Assembly (NCBI GenBank): GCA_023428645.1 | Contig: JAEYXD010000140.1 | Span: 1-20,514, forward strand | Source: Pseudomonadota bacterium | GTDB taxonomy: Bacteria > Pseudomonadota > Gammaproteobacteria > Steroidobacterales > Steroidobacteraceae | DNA: 20,514 nucleotides | Direction of reading: 5' to 3' | In this document: positions 1-7,893 of the stretch, one piece after another | Layout: each line of letters begins with the position of its first letter | How positions within the stretch are numbered: position 1 is the first letter of the stretch | The notes under the pieces: model-generated | Told to the model about the DNA's origin: nothing | Seen by the model: only the letters and a program-made list of their open reading frames with translations | Databases searched by the model: none | Made by a program: the position numbers and the translations under genes

Positions 1-2
1 CG

Positions 3-1091
3 ATCACGTCGTCGTGGGGCAACGGGCATGCGACGACGTATCGATCGCTCGTCAAGGGACTCGCGCAGCGCGGCCACCGTGTCACGTTTCTGGAGCAGGA
101 CCAGCCGTGGTACGCGCAACATCGGGACCAGCCGAGCTGCGAGCATTGCGACACGCGGCTGTATGCGGACATCGACGATCTGCGGCGGCGCTTTCCCGGG
201 CGCGTGCGCGACGCGGATGCCGTGATCGTCGGCTCGTACGTGCATGAGGGTCGGCACGTGTGCGATTGGGTGCTGCAGGAGGCGCGCGGCGTCCGCGCCT
301 TTTACGACATCGATACTCCAGTGACGCTGCGCGGCATACGCGGGGGCGCCTGTGACTATCTGCAGGCGGACCACATTGCCGAGTTCGATGTCATGCTGAG
401 CTTCACCGGCGGGCCGACGCTGCGAGTATTGGAGGAGACCTTCGGCGCCAAGCGCGCCGCGGCGCTGTATTGCAGCGTCGATCTCGATCGCTACACCCCG
501 CAGGCGATCGAGCCGCAGCTCGCGCTCGCGTACATGGGCACGTACAGCGACGATCGCCAGCCTGGCGTCGAGGCGTTTCTGAATGTGCCCGCTCGTGCGC
601 TGCCGGCGCAGTGCTTCATGGTCGTGGGTGCGCAATATCCGCCATCGCTCGCGTGGCCGCCCAATGTCCGGCATCACGAGCACGTATCGCCGGATCGACA
701 TGCGCACTTCTATGCTTCACAACGCTTCACGCTGAACCTCACTCGGGCCGACATGCGTGCCGCGGGCCATTCACCGAGCGTGCGGCTGTTCGAGGCCGCG
801 GCGTGCGCGACGCCGATCATCACGGACGAATGGCCTGGCCTCACGGAGCTGTTTCGCGAGGACGAGATCGTGATCGCGCGCAGCAGCGACGACGTGATCG
901 AGTGCCTGCGCTCGATGAGCGATGCCGAGCGCATGCGGCTCGCGGCGAACGCGCGGGCCCGCACGATCGCGGAACATTCGAGCGCGCGGCGCGCGGAGCA
1001 GTTGGAACGCCATCTCACGGCGACGGGCGGTGCGGGCGTGCCCGTGGAGCGCGCGCGGGGATCATGGCTCGCCATGGGAGCGGCGGGGTAG
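3..1091 (+). CDS. CgeB-like glycosyltransferase, 5' end outside window
   Basis: The reading frame is open from the left edge (first full codon at 3) to TAG at 1089-1091, giving 362 residues without a start, so the gene begins upstream; the internal GTG at 204 is not the true start. The visible part opens with a Rossmann-like N-terminal half (GHATTYRSLVKGLAQRGHRVTFLEQD, read across its first 40 residues) and has the FYDIDTPVTL and LSFTGGPTL stretches and a C-terminal half with SVRLFEAAACATPIITDEWPG-type donor-site sequence, the EAAACGTPII-like signature of GT-B enzymes. This matches COG4641/CgeB-type glycosyltransferases as I remember them. It would transfer a sugar from an activated nucleotide donor in the cytoplasm; acceptor unknown. 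Its stop lies 4 nt before the methyltransferase start, so the two are very likely one operon, probably for a surface or secreted glycan. Confidence 0.85.
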   Translation: MTSSWGNGHATTYRSLVKGLAQRGHRVTFLEQDQPWYAQHRDQPSCEHCDTRLYADIDDLRRRFPGRVRDADAVIVGSYVHEGRHVCDWVLQEARGVRAFYDIDTPVTLRGIRGGACDYLQADHIAEFDVMLSFTGGPTLRVLEETFGAKRAAALYCSVDLDRYTPQAIEPQLALAYMGTYSDDRQPGVEAFLNVPARALPAQCFMVVGAQYPPSLAWPPNVRHHEHVSPDRHAHFYASQRFTLNLTRADMRAAGHSPSVRLFEAAACATPIITDEWPGLTELFREDEIVIARSSDDVIECLRSMSDAERMRLAANARARTIAEHSSARRAEQLERHLTATGGAGVPVERARGSWLAMGAAG

Positions 1092-1095
1092 CGCG

Positions 1096-1884
1096 ATGAC
1101 GGGGAACGCCGCGCCGAATGGCGAATCGCATCGCGATATCGAGGCGCTCGGTCCGTGGTTTCACAATATCCATCTACCGGATGGTCGACAGACGGCGCCC
1201 ATGCATCCTTTCGGTGATTTCCCGTCGTTCAAATGGCAGCGGGTTCAGCACGCGGTGCCGCGCGATCTGCGGGGCTCGACGGCGCTCGATCTCGGCTGTA
1301 ACGCCGGGTTCTATGCGCTCGAAATGGCGAAGCGCGGCGCGCGCGTGACGGCGCTGGACGTGGAGCCGTTGTATCTCGAGCAGGCGCGCTGGGTCGTGGA
1401 GCAGTTCGGACTACGCGACTGCATCGACATCGTCGAGGGGCATGTGTACGAGTTGCTGCGCGGGAACAGGCAGTTCGATTTCGTCTGGTTCACAGGCGTG
1501 TTCTATCACCTGAAATATCCGACGCTCGCGCTCGATCTCGTGCGGCGCGCGACACGGCGCCTGATGATGTTTCAAACGATGACGATGCCGGGCGAGGAGG
1601 TGCTCGCGGCACCGACGAACCTGTCGCTGGATGGACGCGAGGCCATGCGCGATCCGGGTTGGCCGAAGATGGCGTTCATCGAGCATCGAGTCGCGAACGA
1701 CGCGACGAATTGGTGGGCGCCGAATCACGCTTGCGTTGAGGCGCTGCTGCGGTCGGCGGCGTTCGAGGTGATCGACCGCCCCGAGCATGAGTTCTATCTG
1801 TGCGCGCCGACCGGCTCGTTCGAGTCGCGGGATCTCGAGCGGTTGTCGAGCGCGGTCGGAGGTTCCGCGAATACGCGGCTTTAG
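1096..1884 (+). CDS. SAM-dependent methyltransferase, TIGR04290-like
   Basis: 262 residues. The frame is open further upstream (to 922), but that part overlaps the glycosyltransferase; ATG at 1096 sits just after GGCGGGG and 4 nt past the previous stop, so I take it as start. Motif I for S-adenosylmethionine is LDLGCNAG (about residues 64-71), with the acidic ribose-binding residue in VTALDVE (about 84-90). Conserved stretches GPWFHNIHLPDG near the N terminus, VWFTGVFYHLKYP, FQTMTMPGEEV and NWWAPNH in the C-terminal half fit the TIGR04290 (Rta_06860) methyltransferase family, a relative of the CmoB fold. CmoB itself is unlikely because the neighbour is a glycosyltransferase and the protein is shorter. 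The substrate is unknown; methylation of a glycan or its precursor is the natural inference. Confidence 0.85.
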   Translation: MTGNAAPNGESHRDIEALGPWFHNIHLPDGRQTAPMHPFGDFPSFKWQRVQHAVPRDLRGSTALDLGCNAGFYALEMAKRGARVTALDVEPLYLEQARWVVEQFGLRDCIDIVEGHVYELLRGNRQFDFVWFTGVFYHLKYPTLALDLVRRATRRLMMFQTMTMPGEEVLAAPTNLSLDGREAMRDPGWPKMAFIEHRVANDATNWWAPNHACVEALLRSAAFEVIDRPEHEFYLCAPTGSFESRDLERLSSAVGGSANTRL

Positions 1885-1929
1885 CGCGCCGCGCGCGAAC
1901 CCTCGCCCCGGCGGGGATGGAGCGACTCG

Positions 1930-2574
1930 TCAGCGCTTCTTCCCACGGCTGGGTTTCTCGTCCTCGTCCTCATCCGCATCCGCATCCTCATCGTCGTCAT
2001 CTTCGTCTTCGTCTTCGTCCTCGTCCTCGTCGTCATCCTCATCCTCATCCTCGAAGTCATCGTCATCGTCATCGTCATCGTCTTCGTCGTCGTCCTCATC
2101 CTCATCTTCGTCCTCGTCCTCGTCTTCCTCATCGTCATCGAAATCTTCCTCTTCTTCTTCCTCCTCGATCTCCTCCTCCTCGATCTCTTCGATCTCTTCC
2201 TCCTCGGCCGGGCTCGCCTGCCGCGTGCGACCGCTGTTCGTGCCCGAGGATGCCGCGCGATGCGTCGTAGAGTCCGCTTCGTCGTCTTCCGAGGTGTCCT
2301 CCTCGACGGAGTCGCGATTCACGAATTTGTGAAAGCGGCTCTCTTTCTCGTCCTGATAGAGAAAGGCCAGCTCGTTCTTTTCGAACGTATCGAAGAAGGC
2401 GTCCCAACCGATTTCCTCGAGCGCGGCTTCCGGCTCGTCGAAGTCGACACGCAGCAAGCCCGCGCTGCCGCTCTTGCGGCCTCGCGTTGCGCGTACCACC
2501 GATGGATGTCCGTGATGCGTTTCGATCCAGCGGCGAATGACCGTGTGGTCGGTCGTGGCGTGAGCTCGTGCCAT
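1930..2574 (-). CDS. Small conserved protein with long acidic C-terminal tail
   Basis: 214 residues from ATG at 2574. The frame is open to 2715, but 2574 is preceded by AGGAGA 6 nt upstream, so it is the start. Residues about 1-80 form a folded domain (TTDHTVIRRWIETHHGHP, then VDFDEPEAALEEIGWDAFF, then LAFLYQDE and FHKFVNR). I recognise this as a widespread conserved hypothetical that is sometimes misannotated as a glucan branching enzyme; it lacks any glycosidase motif. A short linker is followed by 83 residues of which 76 are Asp or Glu (genome 2205 to 1957), and the protein ends in a basic PSRGKKR. Such polyanionic tails can mimic DNA, bind cations or basic proteins, or act as solubility tails; which applies here is unknown. 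It is convergent with the methyltransferase (45-nt gap with a short CCCCG/CGGGG palindrome at 1906-1916). Confidence 0.85.
   Translation of the reverse strand: MARAHATTDHTVIRRWIETHHGHPSVVRATRGRKSGSAGLLRVDFDEPEAALEEIGWDAFFDTFEKNELAFLYQDEKESRFHKFVNRDSVEEDTSEDDEADSTTHRAASSGTNSGRTRQASPAEEEEIEEIEEEEIEEEEEEEDFDDDEEDEDEDEDEDEDDDEDDDDDDDDDFEDEDEDDDEDEDEDEDEDDDDEDADADEDEDEKPSRGKKR
1957..2205 (-). repeat. Asp/Glu codon low-complexity tract
   Basis: On the + strand this is 249 nt of almost unbroken pyrimidine-rich triplets (TCG, TCC, TCA, TTC, CTC). Read on the minus strand it is 83 codons for Asp/Glu with only seven other residues (three Ile, two Phe, two Ala). All four acidic codons are mixed, so it is not a pure microsatellite, although runs of six-base periodicity (Asp-Glu alternation) could permit in-frame length changes. 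Confidence 0.9.
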
Positions 2575-2601
2575 GGTGATCTCCTCGACGACGCTGCGGT
2601 G

Positions 2602-2622
2602 GATGTGAGTCGGACCCACATC
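2602..2622. promoter_or_regulatory. Inverted repeat in divergent spacer
   Basis: GATGTG (2602-2607) and CACATC (2617-2622) form a perfect 6-bp dyad with a 9-nt spacer, 27 nt upstream of the acidic-tail gene start and in the spacer shared with the divergent microprotein gene. It could be an operator or a leader hairpin; six base pairs can also arise by chance. Confidence 0.3.
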
Positions 2623-2730
2623 TAACGTTGCGAGAGCCGCGGAGTTGCATCCGAGCGCGGCGATGCTCAGACCGGGAACTGACGGTGAACCTCCGACGTC
2701 TTTTTCGTCGAGCACTCAACGGAGGTCCGC

Positions 2731-2817
2731 ATGTTCAAGGTTCTAGGCTGGATCGTCGGCATCATCTTTCTGATCGGGCTGCTGGTCGTCATCGGCGTGT
2801 TCGATTTGATCTTCTAA
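2731..2817 (+). CDS. 28-residue single-pass membrane microprotein
   Basis: ATG at 2731 to TAA at 2815-2817 gives 28 residues, too short for usual ORF thresholds. The start is preceded by GGAGG at 2721-2725, an almost ideal Shine-Dalgarno with a 5-nt gap. The peptide starts MFKVLGW and continues as one unbroken hydrophobic helix (Ile, Val, Leu, Gly, Phe) to an FDLIF end, with Lys at position 3 and Asp near the C terminus as the only charges. Topology is a single inner-membrane segment with Lys at the cytoplasmic side. I believe similar very short proteins occur in related genomes but cannot name a family. It is divergent from the acidic-tail gene and convergent with the MocR gene, so it is a monocistronic unit ending at the hairpin at 2848-2879. 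Function is unknown. Confidence 0.7.
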   Translation: MFKVLGWIVGIIFLIGLLVVIGVFDLIF

Positions 2818-2847
2818 AGACGCCGCAGGAGTCCGGCGCACACCTTG

Positions 2848-2879
2848 GCGGCCTCGCGGGTCGAGGCTCGCGAGGCCGC
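2848..2879. terminator. Perfect 11-bp GC stem-loop between convergent genes
   Basis: GCGGCCTCGCG (2848-2858) and CGCGAGGCCGC (2869-2879) are perfect reverse complements around a 10-nt loop. It lies 31 nt after the microprotein stop and its last base is the first base of the MocR stop codon. There is no T-run on either side, so it is a stable RNA end or bidirectional stop rather than a canonical intrinsic terminator. Confidence 0.5.
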
Positions 2880-4294
2880 TATCGTTCCAGGTGACGAACG
2901 ATCCTGCCGAGCTCGGCAATGGCGCGATCGATCTGCGGCGTCCACGTGTGCCCGCAATTGATGCGCAGGCAATTCCTGAACTCGCGGCGCGCCGAGAACA
3001 TCGGCCCCGGTGCGACGCTGATGTTCGCCTGCAGCGCCAGTCGGTGCGCTTCGAGCACATCGACATTGTTGGCGAGCTCCACCCAGAGGAAATAGCCGCC
3101 CGCGGGAACCGCGATCCGACACGTCGCAGGAAAGTGCTGACGCAGTGAATTCAGGGTCGCCGCCTGCTGGGCGTGTAACAACACCCGCAGCTTCGCCAGG
3201 TGCGCATCGAAGCCGCCTTCGCGCAGCATCAACGCGATGCCGCTTTGGATCGGCACGCTGGTCGCGAGCGTCGTCATCACCTTGCGCCGTTGCACGGCCG
3301 GGGCGAAGCGTCCGCCCGCCACCCAGCCCAATCGATAGCCGGGCGCCAGGCACTTCGAGAACGAGCCGCAACTCAGGACCAGTCCCTTGCGATCGAAGGC
3401 TTTCGCGGGCTTCGGTCGTTCCGCGCCGAAGTAGAGCTCCGCATAGACGTCGTCCTCGATCAACGGAATCTCGTGCTTGGCCAGCAGTTCCACCAGCGCG
3501 CGCTTCTTGTCGACAGGGATCGTCGCCCCGAGGGGATTCTGAAATGTCGTCATGAACCAGCAGGCGCGGACGCCTTGCTTGCGAATGGCGGCGTCGAGGG
3601 ACGCCAGATCGATGCCCTCGCGAGGATCGGTCGGAATCTCCAGCGCCTTCATGCCCGCGGCTTCGATCGCCTGCAGACAGGCGTAGAACGTTGGTGATTC
3701 GATCGCGATCGTGTCGCCCGCGCGCGCGACCGTTTGCAGCGAGAGCGTCAGTGCTTCGAGCGCACCGGATGTGATGACGATCTCATCGACGGGCACGCGA
3801 ATGCCGAACTCGAGATAGCGCCGCGCGATGTGCCGCCGCAGCTCGTCGTTGCCGGGCGGCAGGCTTTCGACCGTGCTCCACGGGTCCATGCGGCGCGCGC
3901 TGCTGCCGAGATAGCGCGCGAGCTTCGCCCAGGGAAACAGCGTGGGACTCGGAAAGGCCGACCCGAGCGGAACGACGTCGCGGTCGCGCGTCGCCGCGAG
4001 GATGGAGAAGACGAGCTCGCTGACATCGACGTGCGTGGATCGCGCGCTCGGCCGCGAGCGCCGCGGCTCCGCCATCGGCTGCTGCCAGCGATCGCTGACG
4101 TAGTAACCGGAGCGATGGCGTGTTTCGACGAGCCCTTTGGCCTCCAGGGTCTCGTAGGCCCGCATGGCCGTCGCCGGGCTGATGTGCCGCTCGCGGACGA
4201 GCTGTCGTACGGACGGCACGCGGTCGCCGACGCGCAGCGTACCGCTCGTGATCAATTCGGCAATGTCGTCGGCGAGGGTGCGGTAAAGCGTCAT
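2879..4294 (-). CDS. MocR/GntR-type PLP-dependent transcriptional regulator
   Basis: 471 residues, the usual size of MocR regulators. Residues about 1-68 are a GntR winged helix (LADDIAELITSGTLRVGDRVPSVR, then ISPATAMRAYETLEAKGL, then the GYYVSD wing). After a linker, residues about 105-471 are a fold-type I aminotransferase domain with the expected PLP residues: N253 in FQNPLG, D281/D282 in EDDVYAEL, the Schiff-base lysine K314 in SFSK and R321 in PGYRLGW. Proteins of this group use PLP as effector or apply the domain as a sensor of an amine or amino acid; true aminotransferase activity is possible. ATG at 4294 has no strong ribosome binding site. It is 37 nt downstream of the DUF2909 gene in the same direction, so it may be the last gene of that unit. 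No vitamin B6 or GABA genes are adjacent to indicate a target. Confidence 0.92.
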   Translation of the reverse strand: MTLYRTLADDIAELITSGTLRVGDRVPSVRQLVRERHISPATAMRAYETLEAKGLVETRHRSGYYVSDRWQQPMAEPRRSRPSARSTHVDVSELVFSILAATRDRDVVPLGSAFPSPTLFPWAKLARYLGSSARRMDPWSTVESLPPGNDELRRHIARRYLEFGIRVPVDEIVITSGALEALTLSLQTVARAGDTIAIESPTFYACLQAIEAAGMKALEIPTDPREGIDLASLDAAIRKQGVRACWFMTTFQNPLGATIPVDKKRALVELLAKHEIPLIEDDVYAELYFGAERPKPAKAFDRKGLVLSCGSFSKCLAPGYRLGWVAGGRFAPAVQRRKVMTTLATSVPIQSGIALMLREGGFDAHLAKLRVLLHAQQAATLNSLRQHFPATCRIAVPAGGYFLWVELANNVDVLEAHRLALQANISVAPGPMFSARREFRNCLRINCGHTWTPQIDRAIAELGRIVRHLER

Positions 4295-4331
4295 CCGGCG
4301 ACGATGACGGACACGGTCGGGGCTCGCAAGA

Positions 4332-4529
4332 TCAGCTGCCGTGCGGTGAGATTGCGCCGGTGGCCCAGCCGATGAGCAGGATCAGGAACAGCGCGACGGA
4401 GAGTGCCACTCGCACGGTGAGTGCGCGCACCATGCGCTTGTCGTTCGTCGGGCCCGAGGCCATCGCGAACAGCGCCTGCCCCATGCTGAAGACGATCGCG
4501 ACCAAGGTGGCGATGATGAAGAATTTCAT
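4332..4529 (-). CDS. DUF2909-type twin-transmembrane protein
   Basis: 65 residues with two hydrophobic helices, about 2-25 (FFIIATLVAIVFSMGQALFAM) and about 43-60 (VALSVALFLILLIGWATG), joined by a polar loop containing the RALTVRVALS stretch that I associate with DUF2909. In many proteobacteria such proteins lie near cytochrome oxidase assembly genes (SURF1, CtaG); none is here, so the role is unsupported. It begins 7 nt after the stop of the upstream small membrane protein, indicating co-transcription. Confidence 0.8.
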   Translation of the reverse strand: MKFFIIATLVAIVFSMGQALFAMASGPTNDKRMVRALTVRVALSVALFLILLIGWATGAISPHGS

Positions 4530-4536
4530 GACTGCC

Positions 4537-4764
4537 TCACGGGGTGGAAGAGCCGGTAGCCGCGGCGGGCTGCGACTCGCGGGCGAGCGCCTCGCGCCGC
4601 TCGCGGCGAATCGTCATGACGAGCATGCCCATCGCGGCGGAGATCACGGCGACGAGCGCGAACATGATGAAGACGAGCCCGCCCGCGAGTTGCGCGGCCT
4701 CATAGAGCCCCCCGGCGACGCCGAGGGGAGTCGAAACGAGCAGTAGAGGCTTGGCGATCTTCAC
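4537..4764 (-). CDS. Small two-helix membrane protein
   Basis: 75 residues if the GTG at 4764 is used (VKIAKPLLLVSTPLGVAGG start). The frame is open upstream to 4977, but residues coded there look non-biological and overlap the promoter of the divergent gene. No clear ribosome binding site precedes the GTG, so the start is uncertain. Two hydrophobic stretches (about 5-25 and 29-50, the latter LVFIMFALVAVISAAMGMLVM) are followed by a basic RRERREAL segment and a polar tail, predicting a hairpin in the inner membrane. I do not recognise the family. Its tight spacing to the DUF2909 gene suggests a two-protein membrane unit. Confidence 0.6.
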   Translation of the reverse strand: MKIAKPLLLVSTPLGVAGGLYEAAQLAGGLVFIMFALVAVISAAMGMLVMTIRRERREALARESQPAAATGSSTP

Positions 4765-4941
4765 GTGCGCACCGGAGTTCGAAGCGATGGGCGCAGTGTC
4801 TGCCTCATCTGTGCTGCATAACAGTCGCAGAACGACGCAGAAAAAGTGGCACAGCATCCGGTCGGGGGCGCTCTGTCTCCGAGTGGGTCCGAGCGGATGG
4901 GGGTTGAGAGCCACCGGGAACGGGACGCCGTCAATTTCCGG

Positions 4942-4970
4942 TTGCCCGGTCTCTTTCACTGTTGTTATAT
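4942..4970 (+). promoter_or_regulatory. Sigma70-like promoter for the 81-aa gene
   Basis: TTGCCC (4942-4947), a 17-nt spacer, and TTATAT (4965-4970). Transcription would start near 4977 and leave a leader of about 30 nt before the ATG at 5007. It excludes the longer open frame beginning at 4962 as the translated form. Confidence 0.55.
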
Positions 4971-5006
4971 ACAGCACTCATCAGCATCCAACGTGGGCGG
5001 CCATCC

Positions 5007-5252
5007 ATGTACATCGACCCTGTCCAACTCATCGACCAGACGATCGATCACCTACAAACCCTCGCGGCGCACTTCGAGGACGAGACGAGCGCGGGGACGG
5101 CCGGCGCGGCGGCGCTCGGCCCCGAGGCACGGCGCTGCAAGGAGGCGCTGCTGACGATCAACGTCTTGATTCCCAAGCTCCGGGCGGCGCGGTTGGCGCA
5201 GCCGCAGCTCAATACGCGGCAGCAACGGATGTGCCTGCACTGCGAGGACTAG
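5007..5252 (+). CDS. Small hypothetical protein, 81 aa
   Basis: ATG at 5007 lies after GGGCGG and about 30 nt past a predicted transcription start. The protein is mostly helical in appearance, with an N-terminal amphipathic region (VQLIDQTIDHLQTLAAHFED), a central helix containing LLTINVLIPKLRAARL and a C-terminal CLHCED with one CxxC. I do not recognise a family. The zinc-ribbon gene follows after 25 nt, so the pair is likely co-transcribed and the shared CxxC theme could mean they work together, which is inference. Confidence 0.65.
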   Translation: MYIDPVQLIDQTIDHLQTLAAHFEDETSAGTAGAAALGPEARRCKEALLTINVLIPKLRAARLAQPQLNTRQQRMCLHCED

Positions 5253-5277
5253 CCGCGCTGAGCGGCGGGACGGTGCC

Positions 5278-5547
5278 ATGCCCGCGAAACGACCGGCGTT
5301 GCCCGGCACCCTGGCGTATCTGGGCGAGTCCGGGCGGCAGGTCTTCATACGCTGCCGCAAGTGCGGCCACTACAAGTCGATCGAGTGCTATGACCTTGCC
5401 CAGCGCTTTGGCTGGGCATCGCAGACGCGCGTGATCGCGGAGCGGCTGCGCTGCACGCGCTGCAAGTCGAAGCAGGCGGAATTCACGACGGACAATCCGC
5501 GTTACGCGCGTGCCATTTGTCCGGAATGTCGCAGGCCGATGCGTTGA
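5278..5547 (+). CDS. Small zinc-ribbon protein with three CxxC motifs
   Basis: 89 residues from ATG at 5278. Cysteines occur as CRKC (about residue 26), CTRC (about 59) and CPEC (about 82), with the helix ECYDLAQRFGW between the first two and an LRCTRCKSKQAEF strand. The first two pairs, spaced by a helix, fit a four-cysteine zinc ribbon like those of small conserved proteins of alphaproteobacteria that share an rCxxCgh...lRCxxCgs pattern; the third CxxC at the C terminus is extra. Binding of nucleic acid or a protein partner is plausible but not shown. It ends 16 nt from the convergent DUF4159 gene, the gap being filled by a perfect palindrome. Confidence 0.7.
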   Translation: MPAKRPALPGTLAYLGESGRQVFIRCRKCGHYKSIECYDLAQRFGWASQTRVIAERLRCTRCKSKQAEFTTDNPRYARAICPECRRPMR

Positions 5548-5549
5548 GG

Positions 5550-5563
5550 AGGGCGGCCGCCCT
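5550..5563. terminator. 14-nt perfect palindrome between convergent stops
   Basis: AGGGCGGCCGCCCT fills the gap between the TGA at 5545-5547 and the opposite-strand stop at 5564-5566. As RNA it gives a 5-bp stem with a GGCC loop on either strand. No T-run follows, so strength as a terminator is doubtful. Confidence 0.4.
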
Positions 5564-6337
5564 TCAGTGCGTCATCGCATACACGATGTAATTCACCGCG
5601 TACTTGTAAGCGAGGTTCGTGTACTGCAGCGCGTACTCGGGCGTGTCCGCGTGCTCCCAGGCATCGCCCAAGTCCATGTTGAAGTTGATGATGACCATCA
5701 GCCGGCCCTGATCGTCGTAAATGCCGCGCCAGTGCGGCGTGACGCCGTCGCGCTCGTACGTCACTCCGCGATACAGCACGCCGATGCTGGGAATCTGCAC
5801 GCGCTCATCGAGATCGTGGACGATGTGAAACAGCGGATCGTCCTCCGGGATCTCGACGACCGTGCGGTCCGGGAAGACCTTGCGCATGCTGTGCATGAAG
5901 CTCGCCCACTCGGCGCTGCCGTGAAAATCGTCGACGACGAGGGTGCCGCCGCGAAGCAGGTAGTCGCGCAGACGTTCGGCTTCGACGTCGTCGAGCGACC
6001 AATAGCCGACTTCCACCGCGTAGAGCAGGGGATAGTCGAACAAGCTCGGATCGCGAATCGCGAGATAACGGTTTTCTTCGGAGACATCGATGCGGCTCAA
6101 ACGACGCAAGCCGCCGATCAGGTGAGTTTCCGCCTCGGGCCAATCCGTGAGCCACGCTTGACGGCGACCGAAGCCGGCATCCGCGTACGCCAAACGCACG
6201 AAATGAAACTCGCGGCCATCGTTCGGCGGTGGCGCGCCGCCCCCGCCCGTTGGATCGGAATCGGCACGCAGCGCCGTCGCCACGATGGCGAGCAGCGGCA
6301 GGGTGACCCAGCGAGGCGAGAGACGAATGCGGCCCAC
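5564..6337 (-). CDS. DUF4159 domain protein, exported
   Basis: 257 residues from a GTG start. Residues 1-25 are a signal peptide (RLSPRWVTLPLLAIVATALRAD), followed by a Gly/Pro-rich linker. The mature part has FHFVRLAYADAG, an LFDYPLLYAVEVGYW stretch, the GGTLVVDDFHGS core (about residues 130-141) and the C-terminal INFNMDLGDAWEHAD region that I associate with DUF4159, a glutamine-amidotransferase-like fold without the catalytic cysteine. These proteins are often encoded beside MoxR ATPases and VWA-domain proteins; no such partner is in this window, where it sits 123 nt downstream of tyrS on the same strand. Molecular role unknown, location probably periplasm. Confidence 0.88.
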   Translation of the reverse strand: MGRIRLSPRWVTLPLLAIVATALRADSDPTGGGGAPPPNDGREFHFVRLAYADAGFGRRQAWLTDWPEAETHLIGGLRRLSRIDVSEENRYLAIRDPSLFDYPLLYAVEVGYWSLDDVEAERLRDYLLRGGTLVVDDFHGSAEWASFMHSMRKVFPDRTVVEIPEDDPLFHIVHDLDERVQIPSIGVLYRGVTYERDGVTPHWRGIYDDQGRLMVIINFNMDLGDAWEHADTPEYALQYTNLAYKYAVNYIVYAMTH

Positions 6338-6460
6338 GGGCGAAGCTCAAGTGCCGACGACGGGTGAGCTTGAGTTCGGCGGGGCCGCGGCGTCAAGCCG
6401 AGAAATGTCCTCGGCGTTGACAAGCAGCGGTGCGCGCCCGCGCCGGCGTAGTGACGGCGC

Positions 6461-7747
<1,287 letters not shown>

Positions 7748-7800
7748 CGGGCGAGGGCAGTGATGGGCGGGCGCGCAGTATGCATCGCCTCACTTTCGTT

Positions 7801-7813
7801 GGGGAGACTCCCC
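7801..7813. promoter_or_regulatory. 13-nt palindrome upstream of tyrS
   Basis: GGGGAG-A-CTCCCC is symmetric apart from the central base and lies 54 nt upstream of the tyrS start. The centre is too tight for an RNA hairpin, so if functional it would be a DNA site. No T-box leader features are seen. Confidence 0.25.
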
Positions 7814-7893
7814 GATGCCGAGGGCACGCGCCCCGCGCCACCCGGGAAAACTGCCTTCAGGAACTCACCGTCCCTGCGAGAGAAGTCAGGGCT

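Noticed and set aside
1787..2332. Poly-serine protein on the + strand
   Set aside because: It is the reverse complement of the Asp/Glu tract and also runs across the end of the methyltransferase gene; the minus strand has the ribosome site and conserved domain.
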